Positions 41,750 through 51,558 of a DNA stretch of 64,000 bases are shown here, one piece after another. The DNA is from Burkholderia aenigmatica (GTDB lineage Bacteria > Pseudomonadota > Gammaproteobacteria > Burkholderiales > Burkholderiaceae). Positions within the stretch are counted from its first letter, which is position 1. Each line of letters opens with the position of its first letter. The notes below the pieces were generated by a model. The model ran no database searches. It was not told the origin of the DNA and was given only the letters and a program-made list of their open reading frames with translations. A program made the translations under genes and the position numbers. The stretch spans positions 1-64,000 of the forward strand of contig NZ_CABVQC010000023.1 in the NCBI RefSeq assembly GCF_902499175.1, read 5' to 3'.

Positions 41750-43258
41750 ATGAACCTCGTCGCCGCCCTCGACCGCGCCGCCCGTGCGACGCCCGACAAG
41801 CCGTTCCTCGTCAGCGAATCCGCGACGATCACCTATGCCGCCGCGCGCGAGCGCTCGCACCGCGCGGCGGCCGTGCTGAGCGCGCTCGGCATCGCGGCCG
41901 GCGACCGCGTCGCCGCGATGTGCTTTAACACGCCGGCCTTCGTCGACCTGATGTTCGGTGCATGGCGGCTCGGCGCGACGTTCGTGCCGATCAATCACAA
42001 GCTGCAGGCGCCGGAAGTCGACTACGTGCTCGAACACAGCCGCAGCAAGGCGCTGCTGTTCGACGTAGCGCTCGCGCCGGTGATCGAACGCCTCGTGCAT
42101 CCCGCGCGACGGCTCGTGACCGAAGGCGAGCTCGACGGCGTGCCGTGCTTCGACACGCTGTGTGCGACGCGTGACGGCCTCGCGGGCATCGAGCCGGCCG
42201 ACGGCGACATCGCGCAGATCCTCTATACGTCCGGCACGACCGGCCACCCGAAAGGCTGCGTGCACAGCCACCGCACCGTGACGCTCGCGGCAATGCAGGC
42301 GGCGCTCGCAATCGGCATCGGCCGCAACGAGCGCACGCTGATGGCGATGCCGATCTGGCATTCGTCGCCGCTGAACAACTGGTTCGGCGGCACGCTGTAT
42401 GCGGGCGGCACCGTCGTGCTGCTGCGCGAATACCATCCGCTGCGATTCCTGCAGACCGTTGAACGCGAGCGCGTGACGCTGTATTTCGGCGCGCCGGTGT
42501 CGTACCTGCTGCCGCTCGACACGATCGACGGCTTCGCGGCATTCGACCTGTCGAGCGTGCGCGCCTGGCTGTACGGCGGCGGCCCGATCGGCCCCGCTCA
42601 GGCCGAGCGGCTCGCGCGCGCGTATCGCAGCGACGCGTTCTTCCAGGTGTACGGCATGACGGAAGCGGGCCCGGCCGACACGACGCTGTATCCGGACGAG
42701 CAGATCGCGAAGGCCGGTTCAATCGGCCGCACGGGCGGCCCGGGCGTCGACCTGCGCGTCGTGCGGATGGACGGCATCGACGCGCAGCCGGGCGAGACCG
42801 GCGAAATCTGGCTGAAGACCGACAGCATGATGCTCGGCTATCTCGACGATGTGGCCGCGACACGCGCCGCGTTCGCGCCGGACGGCTGGTATCGCACCGG
42901 CGACATCGCGCGAATCGATCAGGAGGGCTACCTGTTCATCGTCGACCGGCTGAAGGACATGATCGTGACCGGCGGCGAGAACGTCTATTCGAAGGAAGTG
43001 GAGGACGTGCTCGGCGCGCACCCGGACATCGCCGAGGCGGCCGTCGTCGGCGTCCCGCATCCCGACTGGGGCGAAACGGTCGTCGCGCACGTGGTGCTGC
43101 GCGCGAACGCGTTGCCCGACGCGGAAGCGCTCCGTGCGTTCTGCGGCGAGCGGCTCGCTGCGTACAAGATCCCGCGCGAATTCACGTTCGCACAGGCGCT
43201 GCCGCGCACGCCGACGGGCAAGCTGCAGAAGTTCCTGCTGCGCGTGCGTCGCGAATAG
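41750..43258 (+). CDS. Acyl-CoA ligase/synthetase (AMP-binding)
   Basis: A 502-residue ANL-superfamily enzyme that activates a carboxylic acid to its CoA thioester through an adenylate. The P-loop-like A3 motif is YTSGTTGHPKGCVHSHR, the A5 motif is VYGMTEAGPADT, and A8/hinge reads GWYRTGDIARIDQEGYLFIVDRLKDMIVTGGENVYSKEVEDVL. The C-terminal catalytic Lys sits in PRTPTGKLQKFLLR. ATG 41747 and 41750 are adjacent; the second is annotated without strong preference. The operon pairing with an AidB-like dehydrogenase and TetR regulator suggests medium-chain or aromatic acid degradation, but the chain length is unknown. Confidence 0.9.
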   Translation: MNLVAALDRAARATPDKPFLVSESATITYAAARERSHRAAAVLSALGIAAGDRVAAMCFNTPAFVDLMFGAWRLGATFVPINHKLQAPEVDYVLEHSRSKALLFDVALAPVIERLVHPARRLVTEGELDGVPCFDTLCATRDGLAGIEPADGDIAQILYTSGTTGHPKGCVHSHRTVTLAAMQAALAIGIGRNERTLMAMPIWHSSPLNNWFGGTLYAGGTVVLLREYHPLRFLQTVERERVTLYFGAPVSYLLPLDTIDGFAAFDLSSVRAWLYGGGPIGPAQAERLARAYRSDAFFQVYGMTEAGPADTTLYPDEQIAKAGSIGRTGGPGVDLRVVRMDGIDAQPGETGEIWLKTDSMMLGYLDDVAATRAAFAPDGWYRTGDIARIDQEGYLFIVDRLKDMIVTGGENVYSKEVEDVLGAHPDIAEAAVVGVPHPDWGETVVAHVVLRANALPDAEALRAFCGERLAAYKIPREFTFAQALPRTPTGKLQKFLLRVRRE

Positions 43259-43283
43259 TTGCTGGCCCCGCCACGGAAAAAGA

Positions 43284-43318
43284 AAAAGCCACCCGGCCCG
43301 ACGGCCCGGTGGCTTTTT
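43284..43318. terminator. Bidirectional Rho-independent terminator
   Basis: AAAAAGCCACC and GGTGGCTTTTT form an 11-bp outer stem around a GC-rich inner stem with one mismatch. A-tracts on one side and T-tracts on the other serve the acyl-CoA ligase (plus) and the LivJ-like gene (minus). Confidence 0.92.
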
Positions 43319-43376
43319 CGCATGATCGACGGGGCTGCGACATTCGCCGCTGCCCGTGCGTCACGTCACTGGCTGC

Positions 43377-44516
43377 TTACTTGCCGCCGATGCTCTTCAG
43401 CGGCTTCCACTCGCCCTTCTCGACCTTGTACATCGTGATGCCGCCGTTCTTCAGGTCGCCCTTCGCGTCATACGCGACGTGCGTCGACGTCACGCCGGCC
43501 ATGTCGGTCTTCGCGAGCAGCGGCAGGTACTTCGCCGGATCGGTCGAATCGGCCTTCTTCATCGCGTTGAACAGCGCCATCGCGCCGTCGTAGGCATACG
43601 GCGAGTACGTCTGCACTTCTTCGCCGAAGCGCTTCTTGTACTTGTCCGCGTACGTCTTGCCGCCCGGCATTTCTTCCAGCGGGAGACCTGCCAACGAAGC
43701 GATCGTGCCGTCGGCCGCGTTGCCCGCGATCTTCAGGAACGTCGGCGTCTTCACCATTTCGCCGCTCATCAGCGGAGCGGTGATGCCGAGCGTCTTCATC
43801 TGCTTGACCATCGGTGCAGCCTGAGAATCCGCGCCGCCGTAGTAGACGAGATCCGGCTTCGCAGCCTTCAGCTTGGTCAGAATTGCCTTGAAGTCGACAG
43901 CCTTGTCGTTCGTGAATTCGCGGTCGACGATCGTCGCGCCGCCGGCCTTCGCGGCCTTCTCGAACTGGTCGGCAAGACCCTGGCCGTAGGCCGTGCGATC
44001 GTCGACGATCGCGATCTTCTTCATGCCGAGATCCTTCGACGCGAACGTGCCGGCCACCGAGCCTTGCTGCGTGTCGGACGTCATCATGCGGAAGGTCGTC
44101 TTGTAACCCTGCTGCGTGTATTCCGGTGCCGTCGCCATCGCGATTTCCGGGATGCCCGCGTTCGCGTAGATGCGCGAGGCCGGGATCGTCGTGCCCGAGT
44201 TGAAGTGGCCGAGCATGCCCTTGATGCCGTCGTCGACGAGCTTCTGCGCAACCGTCGTGCCGGTGCGCGGGTCAGCCTGGTCGTCCTGCGTGTCGAGTGC
44301 GAACTTCACCGGCTTGCCGCCGATCTTCGGGTTCGTCGCGTTGAAATCCTCGATCGCGAGCACGATCCCGTTCTGCATATCCTTGCCGTAGTGCGCCTGC
44401 GCACCCGTCATCGGCCCTGCGTAACCGATCTTCACGTCATCCGCATGGGCCGTCCCCGCCAGCGACATGACGGCGACAAACGTCGCGCCTGCCAGCTTTT
44501 TCATCGTGTGTTGCAT
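43377..44516 (-). CDS. Branched-chain amino-acid ABC transporter binding protein (LivJ/LivK-like)
   Basis: A 379-residue type I solute-binding protein. The signal peptide (MKKLAGATFVAVMSLAGTAHA, from an ATG four codons upstream) is followed by DDVKIGYAGPMTGAQAHYGKDMQNG and further LivJ signatures (GHFNSGTTIPAS, GLADQFEKAAKAGGATIV, YSPYAYDGAM). It would bind Leu/Ile/Val or related amino acids in the periplasm. AAGGAG precedes the ATG. It follows putA after 84 bases with no terminator between them, and the terminator comes after it, so read-through from putA is possible. No permease genes are near. Confidence 0.9.
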   Translation of the reverse strand: MQHTMKKLAGATFVAVMSLAGTAHADDVKIGYAGPMTGAQAHYGKDMQNGIVLAIEDFNATNPKIGGKPVKFALDTQDDQADPRTGTTVAQKLVDDGIKGMLGHFNSGTTIPASRIYANAGIPEIAMATAPEYTQQGYKTTFRMMTSDTQQGSVAGTFASKDLGMKKIAIVDDRTAYGQGLADQFEKAAKAGGATIVDREFTNDKAVDFKAILTKLKAAKPDLVYYGGADSQAAPMVKQMKTLGITAPLMSGEMVKTPTFLKIAGNAADGTIASLAGLPLEEMPGGKTYADKYKKRFGEEVQTYSPYAYDGAMALFNAMKKADSTDPAKYLPLLAKTDMAGVTSTHVAYDAKGDLKNGGITMYKVEKGEWKPLKSIGGK

Positions 44517-44600
44517 AGCATCTCCTTGGTACCAGGGTAAATGGAGCGGCTTCGGGATCGCCTTGCCGCTTCCTTTGTTTGATCCGAACGGCAAGGATGA

Positions 44601-47600
44601 TCAGCCGATCGTCATCAAATTCGCATTGCCGCCCGCCGCCGCCGTGTTTACGCTCACCGAGCGCTCCGTCAGCAGCCGTTCCAGCGCGTAATCTTCCGCG
44701 TCGCCGTTCTCGAACGCGCCCACCGACACGCCCTGCACCGACACGATCGGGCCCGGCCGCTGCGCGACGTCCTTCACGAGCGTCTGCAGTTCGTCGCTGT
44801 CGCCTTCGAACAGCACCGCGTCGAACGGCGCGTCGGCCTGCTTGCGCACGGTTGCATTCGCCTTCAGCGACGCAGGCAGCGCGGCGACCAGCGCCTCGCC
44901 GGCCGCGCCCGCGAACAGCGCGCGGTTACCGGTCGCCAGCACCGCCGCGAACTGCGCGCGCGCACCGCCCGGCGTTGCCGCAACGCACAACACCGTGCCG
45001 CGCGGGCCGAGTGTATACGTGTTTCGCTCGCCCGTCGGGCCGCTCAGCACCGCGGTCGCACCGGCCGGCACCTGGGCCAGATAGCCGTCGCAACGCGCGG
45101 CCAGCGCCGGCTCGCGCTGCTCGATCAGCCAGTCGCGCAGCGTGGTCAGCGCCGCCGCCGGGTTGCCCCGCGCATCGCCTTCCACCGCACCGTCCGCCAC
45201 CAGCGACTGCGCGAGCGAACGCGGCAGGCCCGACGGACGCGTCGCGAGCAGACGCTGCAGGTACAGCGCGCCGCCGGCCTTCGGGCCCGTGCCCGACAGC
45301 CCTTCGCCGCCGAACGGCTGCACGCCGACCACTGCGCCGATCACGTTGCGGTTCACGTAGATGTTGCCCACGTGCGCATTCGAGATCACGTGCGCGATCG
45401 TCTCGTCGATCCGCGTGTGGATGCCGAGCGTCAGGCCGTAGCCGGTCGCGCGAATCTGCTCCAGCAGCTTGTCGAGCTGGCTGCGGCGGTAACGCACCAC
45501 GTGCAGCACGGGGCCGAACACCTCGCGCTTCAGCTCGTCGATGCTGCCGATCTCGATCAGCGTCGGCGGCACGAACGTGCCGTGCGCGCAGGCCTCGGGC
45601 GCCGGCAGCTGCGTGACGCCGTGACCCTTGTCCTTCATCGCCGCGACGTGCGTGTCGATCGTCTGCTTCGCTTCGCCGTCGATCACCGGGCCGACGTCCG
45701 TCGACAGCCGGTCGGGGTTGCCGAGCGCCAGCTCGTGCATCGCGCCCTTCAGCATCGTCAGCGTGCGGTCCGCAACATCGTCCTGCAGACACAGAACGCG
45801 CAACGCCGAACACCGTTGACCGGCCGAGTCGAACGACGACTGCATCACGTCCGCGACGACCTGCTCCGCGAGCGCCGACGAGTCGACGATCATCGCGTTC
45901 TGACCGCCCGTTTCCGCGATCAGCGGGATCGGCTTGCCGTCCGGGTCGAGGCGCGCGGACAGCGTCTTGTTGATCAGACGCGCGACTTCGGTCGAGCCGG
46001 TGAACATCACCGCGCGGGTGCGCGGATCGGCCACCAGCGCTGCGCCGACGGTCTCGCCGGTACCCGGCAGCAGTTGCACCGCACCGGCCGGCACGCCGGC
46101 CTCGCGCAGCAGGCGCACGGCCTGCGCGGCGATCAGCGGCGTCTGTTCGGCCGGCTTCGCGAGCACCGTGTTGCCGGCCGCGAGTGCCGCGGCGACCTGG
46201 CCCATGAAGATCGCGAGCGGGAAGTTCCACGGGCTGATACAGACCACGGGACCGAGCGGACGGTGCGTGTCGTTCGAGAATTCGTCGCGGATCTGCGCGG
46301 CGTAGTAGCGCAGGAAGTCGACCGCTTCGCGGATCTCGGCGATCGCGTTCGGCAGCGATTTGCCGGCTTCGCGCACGATCAGGCCCATCAGCGTGTGCAT
46401 CTGCGCTTCGAGCAGGTCGGCCGCGCGCACCAGGCAATCGGCGCGTGCATCGACCGGCGTCGCCTGCCAGATCGGCGCGGCGGCCACCGCGTGCGCGAGC
46501 GCCGCGCTCACGTGTTCGGCCGTCGCTTCGCTGACCGTGCCGACCAGGTCACGCTGGTCGGCCGGGTTGCGCACGTCGCGGGCCGGCGCGTCGGCGACCG
46601 TGTCGTCGTCGAGCATCGGCGCCGCGCGCCACGGGAAATGCGCGCTCGCGAGCAGCGCGGACGACAGCGACGCGAGACGGTGTTCGTTCGACAGGTCGAG
46701 GCCCATCGAGTTGGGCCGCTCGTCGCCGTACAGGTGGCGCGGCAGCGGGATCTTCGCGTGCGGCGCGCCGAGCGGCACGACCTTCGCCGCTTCGTCGACC
46801 GGATCGGCGACCAGTTCCTTCACCGACACGGTTTTATCCGCGATGCGGTTCACGAACGACGTGTTCGCGCCGTTTTCGAGCAGGCGGCGCACCAGGTACG
46901 CGAGCAGCGTCTCGTGCGTGCCGACCGGCGCGTACACGCGGCACGGGCGGTTCAGCTTGTCGCGGCCGGTGACTTCCTCGTACAGCGGCTCGCCCATCCC
47001 GTGCAGACACTGGAATTCGTACTGGCCCGGGTAGTAGTTCTGGCCCGCGAGCTGGTAGATCGCGGCCAGCGTGTACGCGTTGTGCGTCGCGAACTGCGGG
47101 TACACGGCGTCCGGCGCCGCGAGCAGCTTCTTCGCGCACGCAAGGTACGACACGTCGGTGTAGATCTTGCGCGTATAGACCGGATAGCCTTCGAGGCCAT
47201 CGACCTGCGCACGCTTGATCTCGGTATCCCAGTACGCGCCCTTCACGAGGCGGATCATCAGGCGGTGACGGCTGCGGCGCGCGAGATCGATCAGGTAGTC
47301 GATCACGAACGGGCAGCGCTTCTGGTAGCCCTGCACGACGAAGCCGATGCCGTTCCAGCCCGCGAGTTCCGGGTCGAAGCACAGTGCTTCCAGCAGGTCG
47401 AGCGACAGCTCGAGGCGGTCGGCCTCTTCCGCGTCGATGTTCAGGCCGATGTCATAGCGGCGCGCGAGCAGCGCAAGCGCACGCACGCGCGGCAGCAGCT
47501 CGCTCATCGTGCGGTCCTGCTGCGAGCGCGAGTAGCGCGCGTGCAGCGCCGACAGCTTGATCGAGATGCCCGGGCCTTCGTAGATGCCGCGGCCGCCGGC

Positions 47601-48533
47601 CGCCTTGCCGATCGCGTGGATCGCCTGTTCGTACGACGCGTAGTAGCGCTGTGCGTCCTCTTCGGTCGTCGCCGCTTCGCCGAGCATGTCGTACGAGTAG
47701 CGGAAGCCGCGCGCTTCGTACTTGCGGCTGTTCGCGAGCGCTTCGGAAATCGTCTCGCCGGTGACGAACTGCTCGCCCATCAGGCGCATCGCCATGTCGA
47801 CACCCTTGCGGATCAGCGGCTCGCCGCCGCGGCCGATCAGGCGCGTCAGCGCCGACGACAGCCCCGCCTCGCTGTTGGTCGTCACGAGCTTGCCGGTGAT
47901 CATCAGCCCCCAGGTCGCCGCGTTCACGAACAGCGACGGCGCGTGGCCGACGTGCGAGCGCCAGTCGCCCTTGCTGATCTTGTCGCGGATCAGTGCATCG
48001 CGCGTCGCGCGATCGGGAATGCGCAGCAGCGCTTCGGCGAGACACATCAGCGCGACGCCTTCCTGGCTCGACAGCGAGAACTCGTGGATCAGCCCTTCGA
48101 CGCCGCCGCCCGAGCTCTTCTCGCGCAGCGCCTCGACGAGCTTCGTCGCGAGCGCCTGCACGTCCGCCTGCAGGTTCGCGGGCAGGCGCGCCTGGCCGAG
48201 CAGGAACGGCACGCATTCCGGCTCGGGGCGGCGGTACGCGGCCGTGATCGCCGCGCGCAGCACCGATTGCGGCTGCACGTTCTGCGCGAACTCGAGGAAC
48301 GGATGCGGCGAGTTGTCGTCGTCGCCGTCCGTGGACTGACCGTCGGCGAGCTCCGTCACGCCGCTGTGGCCCGACAGCTCGGGCGGCAACTGGCCGTGCT
48401 CGATCCGCTCGAGGTACGCGAAGATCGCCTGCTTGATCAGCCAGTGGGGAGTGCGCTCGAGACGCGCGGCGGCGTCCTTGAGGCGCGAGCGGAGAAGGTC
48501 GTCGACTTTGACGCCGAGAGTCGTGCTTGCCAT
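44601..48533 (-). CDS. putA: Trifunctional proline utilisation protein PutA
   Basis: A 1310-residue protein that oxidises proline to glutamate in two steps and represses its own gene. Residues about 1-50 are a ribbon-helix-helix DNA-binding domain (TTLGVKVDDLLRSRLKDAAARLERTPHWLIKQAIFAYL). Proline dehydrogenase (FAD) occupies about 190-560, with EEADRLELSLDLLE and RLVKGAYWDTEIK. Pyrroline-5-carboxylate dehydrogenase (NAD) follows from about 620, with FTGSTEVARLINK and the catalytic Cys in SFDSAGQRCSALRVL. A C-terminal extension ends the protein. ATG 48533 gives the family N-terminus. Its upstream region holds a strong promoter crowded with PutA-type GTTGCA sites. Confidence 0.97.
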   Translation of the reverse strand: MASTTLGVKVDDLLRSRLKDAAARLERTPHWLIKQAIFAYLERIEHGQLPPELSGHSGVTELADGQSTDGDDDNSPHPFLEFAQNVQPQSVLRAAITAAYRRPEPECVPFLLGQARLPANLQADVQALATKLVEALREKSSGGGVEGLIHEFSLSSQEGVALMCLAEALLRIPDRATRDALIRDKISKGDWRSHVGHAPSLFVNAATWGLMITGKLVTTNSEAGLSSALTRLIGRGGEPLIRKGVDMAMRLMGEQFVTGETISEALANSRKYEARGFRYSYDMLGEAATTEEDAQRYYASYEQAIHAIGKAAGGRGIYEGPGISIKLSALHARYSRSQQDRTMSELLPRVRALALLARRYDIGLNIDAEEADRLELSLDLLEALCFDPELAGWNGIGFVVQGYQKRCPFVIDYLIDLARRSRHRLMIRLVKGAYWDTEIKRAQVDGLEGYPVYTRKIYTDVSYLACAKKLLAAPDAVYPQFATHNAYTLAAIYQLAGQNYYPGQYEFQCLHGMGEPLYEEVTGRDKLNRPCRVYAPVGTHETLLAYLVRRLLENGANTSFVNRIADKTVSVKELVADPVDEAAKVVPLGAPHAKIPLPRHLYGDERPNSMGLDLSNEHRLASLSSALLASAHFPWRAAPMLDDDTVADAPARDVRNPADQRDLVGTVSEATAEHVSAALAHAVAAAPIWQATPVDARADCLVRAADLLEAQMHTLMGLIVREAGKSLPNAIAEIREAVDFLRYYAAQIRDEFSNDTHRPLGPVVCISPWNFPLAIFMGQVAAALAAGNTVLAKPAEQTPLIAAQAVRLLREAGVPAGAVQLLPGTGETVGAALVADPRTRAVMFTGSTEVARLINKTLSARLDPDGKPIPLIAETGGQNAMIVDSSALAEQVVADVMQSSFDSAGQRCSALRVLCLQDDVADRTLTMLKGAMHELALGNPDRLSTDVGPVIDGEAKQTIDTHVAAMKDKGHGVTQLPAPEACAHGTFVPPTLIEIGSIDELKREVFGPVLHVVRYRRSQLDKLLEQIRATGYGLTLGIHTRIDETIAHVISNAHVGNIYVNRNVIGAVVGVQPFGGEGLSGTGPKAGGALYLQRLLATRPSGLPRSLAQSLVADGAVEGDARGNPAAALTTLRDWLIEQREPALAARCDGYLAQVPAGATAVLSGPTGERNTYTLGPRGTVLCVAATPGGARAQFAAVLATGNRALFAGAAGEALVAALPASLKANATVRKQADAPFDAVLFEGDSDELQTLVKDVAQRPGPIVSVQGVSVGAFENGDAEDYALERLLTERSVSVNTAAAGGNANLMTIG

Positions 48534-48612
48534 GGTGGGTTCGTGCGCCGGTGCGAGCCCGGCAATGTGGTGTGAGAGGATGCGCGAAATCCTACGGCAC
48601 GCAATAAAAAGG

Positions 48613-48684
48613 TGCAACCAAATTGCAAGATAGGTTGCACCCTCAAGTTAGTCAATATAATCAGCCACTTATGCGGTTGCAACC
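48613..48684 (-). promoter_or_regulatory. putA promoter with a cluster of PutA operators
   Basis: On the minus strand TTGACT (48650-48655) and TATCTT (48627-48632) are 17 bases apart. The E. coli PutA half-site GTTGCA occurs at 48634-48639 inside the spacer, as TGCAAC at 48613-48618 and a near-match ATTGCA at 48622-48627 downstream of -10, and as a perfect palindrome GGTTGCAACC at 48675-48684 upstream. Another GTTGCA lies at 48784-48789. Blocking this promoter by PutA without proline is expected. The remaining gap to priA (to 48916) shows nothing else clear. Confidence 0.85.
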
Positions 48685-48916
48685 TAGGGGTTGCCCGTGG
48701 TCGGCGGATCGGTGTTTTCCCTGAGCGGGCCGGTTTGACATGCGTGCGCAACCTTCCGCGGGCGTGACGGCGGACGAAAACGGGTTGCACTGAGTGTGAT
48801 GGCGGACGTGGCGCCCGGGTGCGGCCGTGCGGCAAAAGACGGTTCGGAGGCGCCCGGCGCGGCGGCTCGGGCTTCAACGCAGCGCCCCGCGGCACGATGG
48901 CCGCATGGCGCGCCGC

Positions 48917-51178
48917 TCAGATATCCAGCGGATCGACTTCGACGCTCCACCGCAGCACGCCCTTCAGCGTGCGCAACTCCGGTTGCCACGCGCGCAGCGC
49001 ATGCTGCAGCGCCGCCCGCGACGCGCTTTCGAGCAGCAACTGCGCGCGATGAACGTTCGCGACCTTGACGATCGTCATCGGCACCGCGTCGTACACGGTC
49101 ACGCGATCGGCGCCCGGCAGCCCCGGCAACGCGGCTGCGGCCTGCAGCAGGAACGCGAGCGCCGCGTCGAGCGTGCGCCCTTCGGCGCGCAGCAGCGCCT
49201 GGTAGACGAACGGCGGCAGGTGCGCGTCGCGGCGCTCGCCGAGCGTCGAATTCGCGAAGCCGACGTAATCCTGCCGCCCGAGCGCGTGGTACAGCGCGTG
49301 ACGCGGGTAACGCGTCTGCACGAGCACCTCGCCCGGCAGCCCGGCGCGCCCCGCGCGGCCGCTCACCTGCATCAGCTGCGCGAACAGCCGTTCGCTCGCG
49401 CGGAAGTCATGCGAGAACAGCGCGGTATCGGCATTGAGCACGCCGACGAGCGACACGCGCTGGAAGTCGTGCCCCTTCGCGATCATCTGCGTGCCGACGA
49501 GGATATCGACCTCGCCCGCATGCACGTCGGAAAAGAGCGCCTGCGCGCTGCCCTTGCGGCGCGTGCTGTCCGCGTCGATCCGCAGCACGCGCGCGCCCGG
49601 CACCGCCTCGGCGAGCGCCTCCTCGATGCGTTGCGTGCCGCGCCCGAGCGGCGCGATGTCGACGTTCCCGCACTCGGGGCACGATCGCGGAATGCGCGAC
49701 TCCCAGCCGCAGTGATGGCAACGCAGCGCGTGCTCAGGCTTGTGCAGCACGACGTACGCGCTGCAGCGCGGGCAGCCCGCGACCCAGCCGCACGCGTCGC
49801 AGGCGAGCTGCGGTGCGTAGCCGCGCCGGTTCAGGAACACGAGGCTCTGTTCGCCGCGTTCGAGCCGCGCCTTCAGCGCCGCGACGAGCGGCCCCGACAG
49901 CCCGCCCATCGACGCGCGCCCGCGCCGCCGCTCCTCTTCGAGATCGATCAGCCGTACGGTCGGCAACGTCGCGTCGGCCACTGCGCGGCGCGACAACGTG
50001 AGCCGCGTGTAGCGGCCCTGCTCGGCCTGCCACCAGCTTTCGAGCGACGGCGTCGCCGAGCCGAGCACGACCGTGATGCCGAGCTGCTTCGCGCGCCACA
50101 CGGCGAGATCGCGTGCCGAGTAGCGCAGCCCTTCCTGCTGCTTGTAGGCGGGCTCGTGCTCCTCGTCGACGACGACCAGCGCGAGCGTCGGCATCGACGC
50201 GAGCACCGCGAGGCGCGTGCCGAGCACGATCCGCGCGCGGCCCGTATGCGCGGCGAGCCAGTTGCGCGCACGCTCGCCCTCGGCGAGCCCGCTGTGCAGC
50301 GTGACGATCGCGTCGTCGGCGAGCGCACCCGCGAAGCGCGCGCGAAACGCGGCCTCGAACTGCGGTGTCAGGTTGATTTCGGGGACGAGCACGAGCGCCT
50401 GCGCGTCCGGCCGCGCGTCGAGCAGCGACGCGAGCGCATGCAGATAGACCTCGGTCTTGCCGCTGCCCGTCACGCCGTGCAGCAGGAACGGCGCGAAGCC
50501 CTGCGCGGCGCGGATCGCGTCGAGCGCCTCGGCCTGCTGGTCCGTGAGCGCCGGGGGCACAGTTCGTCCACCGGCTGCCAACAGGTTATCCACAGCTTTG
50601 GGCACAGGCGCATCGGCCCAGCCGATCTCCTCGACGTCGACCCAGCCGCGCGCCGCCCAGTCGTCGAGCGTCGCGGCCGCCTTCGGATGCAGCGCGCGCG
50701 CATCGGGCAGCGCCAGCGAACCGGTATCGACCAGCGCCTGCGCGAGCCGCCGCAGCGCGGCACCGCGCGCGGGCAACGCATCGGGCAGCGCCGCGCGGCC
50801 GGCTTCCGTCGGCCGGTAGCGCACCTCGGGCGCGAGCAGCCGCCCCCAGCGCCCGGCATCGCGCAGCGCCTGCGGCAGCGCCGGCAACGCGACCTCGCCA
50901 CGCCCGCGCTGGTAGTAAGCAGCGGCGAACGACACGAGCGCGAGCCAGTCCGGGGACAACGGCGGCAGATCGGTGCAGATCGCGTCGACCGCCCGTATCC
51001 GGGACGGCGGCACGTCGGTGTGAGTCGTCACTTCGCAGACGAGCCCGACGGCCTGGCGCTTGCCGAACGGCACTTGCACGAGCGTGCCGGGCACGGGCGC
51101 CGGCTGCGCATCACAGCGGTAGTCGAACAGGGTGGCGAGCGGATGGTCGAGCGCGACGCGCAGATAGGTGCCGCTCAT
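48917..51178 (-). CDS. priA: Primosomal protein N', replication-restart helicase PriA
   Basis: A 753-residue SF2 helicase that reloads the replisome at repaired or stalled forks. The N-terminal DNA-binding part (LRVALDHPLATLFDYRC, VPFGKRQAVGLV) is followed by helicase motifs: Walker A LLHGVTGSGKTEVYL, DEEH (motif II) in VVVDEEHEPAYKQQEGLRYSARDLAVWRA, and the Cys-rich zinc region with paired CxxC (LACDACGWVAGCPRCSAY, RCHHCGWESRIPRSCPECG). A DnaA-box-like 9-mer TTATCCACA (50586-50594) lies inside the gene. The ATG gives MSGTYLRVAL, the usual start. Confidence 0.96.
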   Translation of the reverse strand: MSGTYLRVALDHPLATLFDYRCDAQPAPVPGTLVQVPFGKRQAVGLVCEVTTHTDVPPSRIRAVDAICTDLPPLSPDWLALVSFAAAYYQRGRGEVALPALPQALRDAGRWGRLLAPEVRYRPTEAGRAALPDALPARGAALRRLAQALVDTGSLALPDARALHPKAAATLDDWAARGWVDVEEIGWADAPVPKAVDNLLAAGGRTVPPALTDQQAEALDAIRAAQGFAPFLLHGVTGSGKTEVYLHALASLLDARPDAQALVLVPEINLTPQFEAAFRARFAGALADDAIVTLHSGLAEGERARNWLAAHTGRARIVLGTRLAVLASMPTLALVVVDEEHEPAYKQQEGLRYSARDLAVWRAKQLGITVVLGSATPSLESWWQAEQGRYTRLTLSRRAVADATLPTVRLIDLEEERRRGRASMGGLSGPLVAALKARLERGEQSLVFLNRRGYAPQLACDACGWVAGCPRCSAYVVLHKPEHALRCHHCGWESRIPRSCPECGNVDIAPLGRGTQRIEEALAEAVPGARVLRIDADSTRRKGSAQALFSDVHAGEVDILVGTQMIAKGHDFQRVSLVGVLNADTALFSHDFRASERLFAQLMQVSGRAGRAGLPGEVLVQTRYPRHALYHALGRQDYVGFANSTLGERRDAHLPPFVYQALLRAEGRTLDAALAFLLQAAAALPGLPGADRVTVYDAVPMTIVKVANVHRAQLLLESASRAALQHALRAWQPELRTLKGVLRWSVEVDPLDI

Positions 51179-51558
51179 TACAGCGCTCCGGCGGCGGCAC
51201 GCGCCGCATGGCCATGGACGGCCAGTATCCGCGCCCGCATCGAGGCGACGGACTTAAAGTAAAACTTCAGATTCGGCGCTAAGTTTTGGATTCGCATTAG
51301 GAATCGCCGTATACCCTGCCCAGCCTGTGGATAACTTTGTTGAGAACTCGCCACTCACGGGCCGCAACGCACGCGGGGCCGCGCTTTCCGCTGATTTTCC
51401 GCGCTTGTCGCGGTGCCCCGCAGAGCCTTATTCCATAAGGCTGCTATTCAAATTACCGAACCATAGCGAGACAAATTGACCGATACAGGGCTCTACCGCG
51501 CTGCAACGTGGAAAATGTGTATAAGTCAAGTCTTGACAAGCACTGAATCGGCAACCGG
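51179..51558. other. Intergenic region upstream of priA with a DnaA-box-like site
   Basis: Most of the 454 bases between priA and hemE hold no gene. There is a consensus DnaA 9-mer (TGTGGATAA, 51326-51334) and a 7-bp hairpin AGCCTTA-TTCCA-TAAGGCT (51424-51442) without a T-run. An AT-rich part around 51250-51300 probably contains the priA promoter, but I cannot fix its hexamers. One copy in the gap is too few for an origin. Confidence 0.5.

Noticed and set aside
45372..48575. A 1067-codon open frame opposite putA
   Set aside because: It mirrors putA codons and gives an Arg/Val/His-rich product with no motif. putA itself has all its active-site sequences.
51326..51334. Replication origin near priA
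   Set aside because: Only one intergenic DnaA 9-mer (and one inside priA at 50586-50594) is present, with no cluster and no AT-rich unwinding element.
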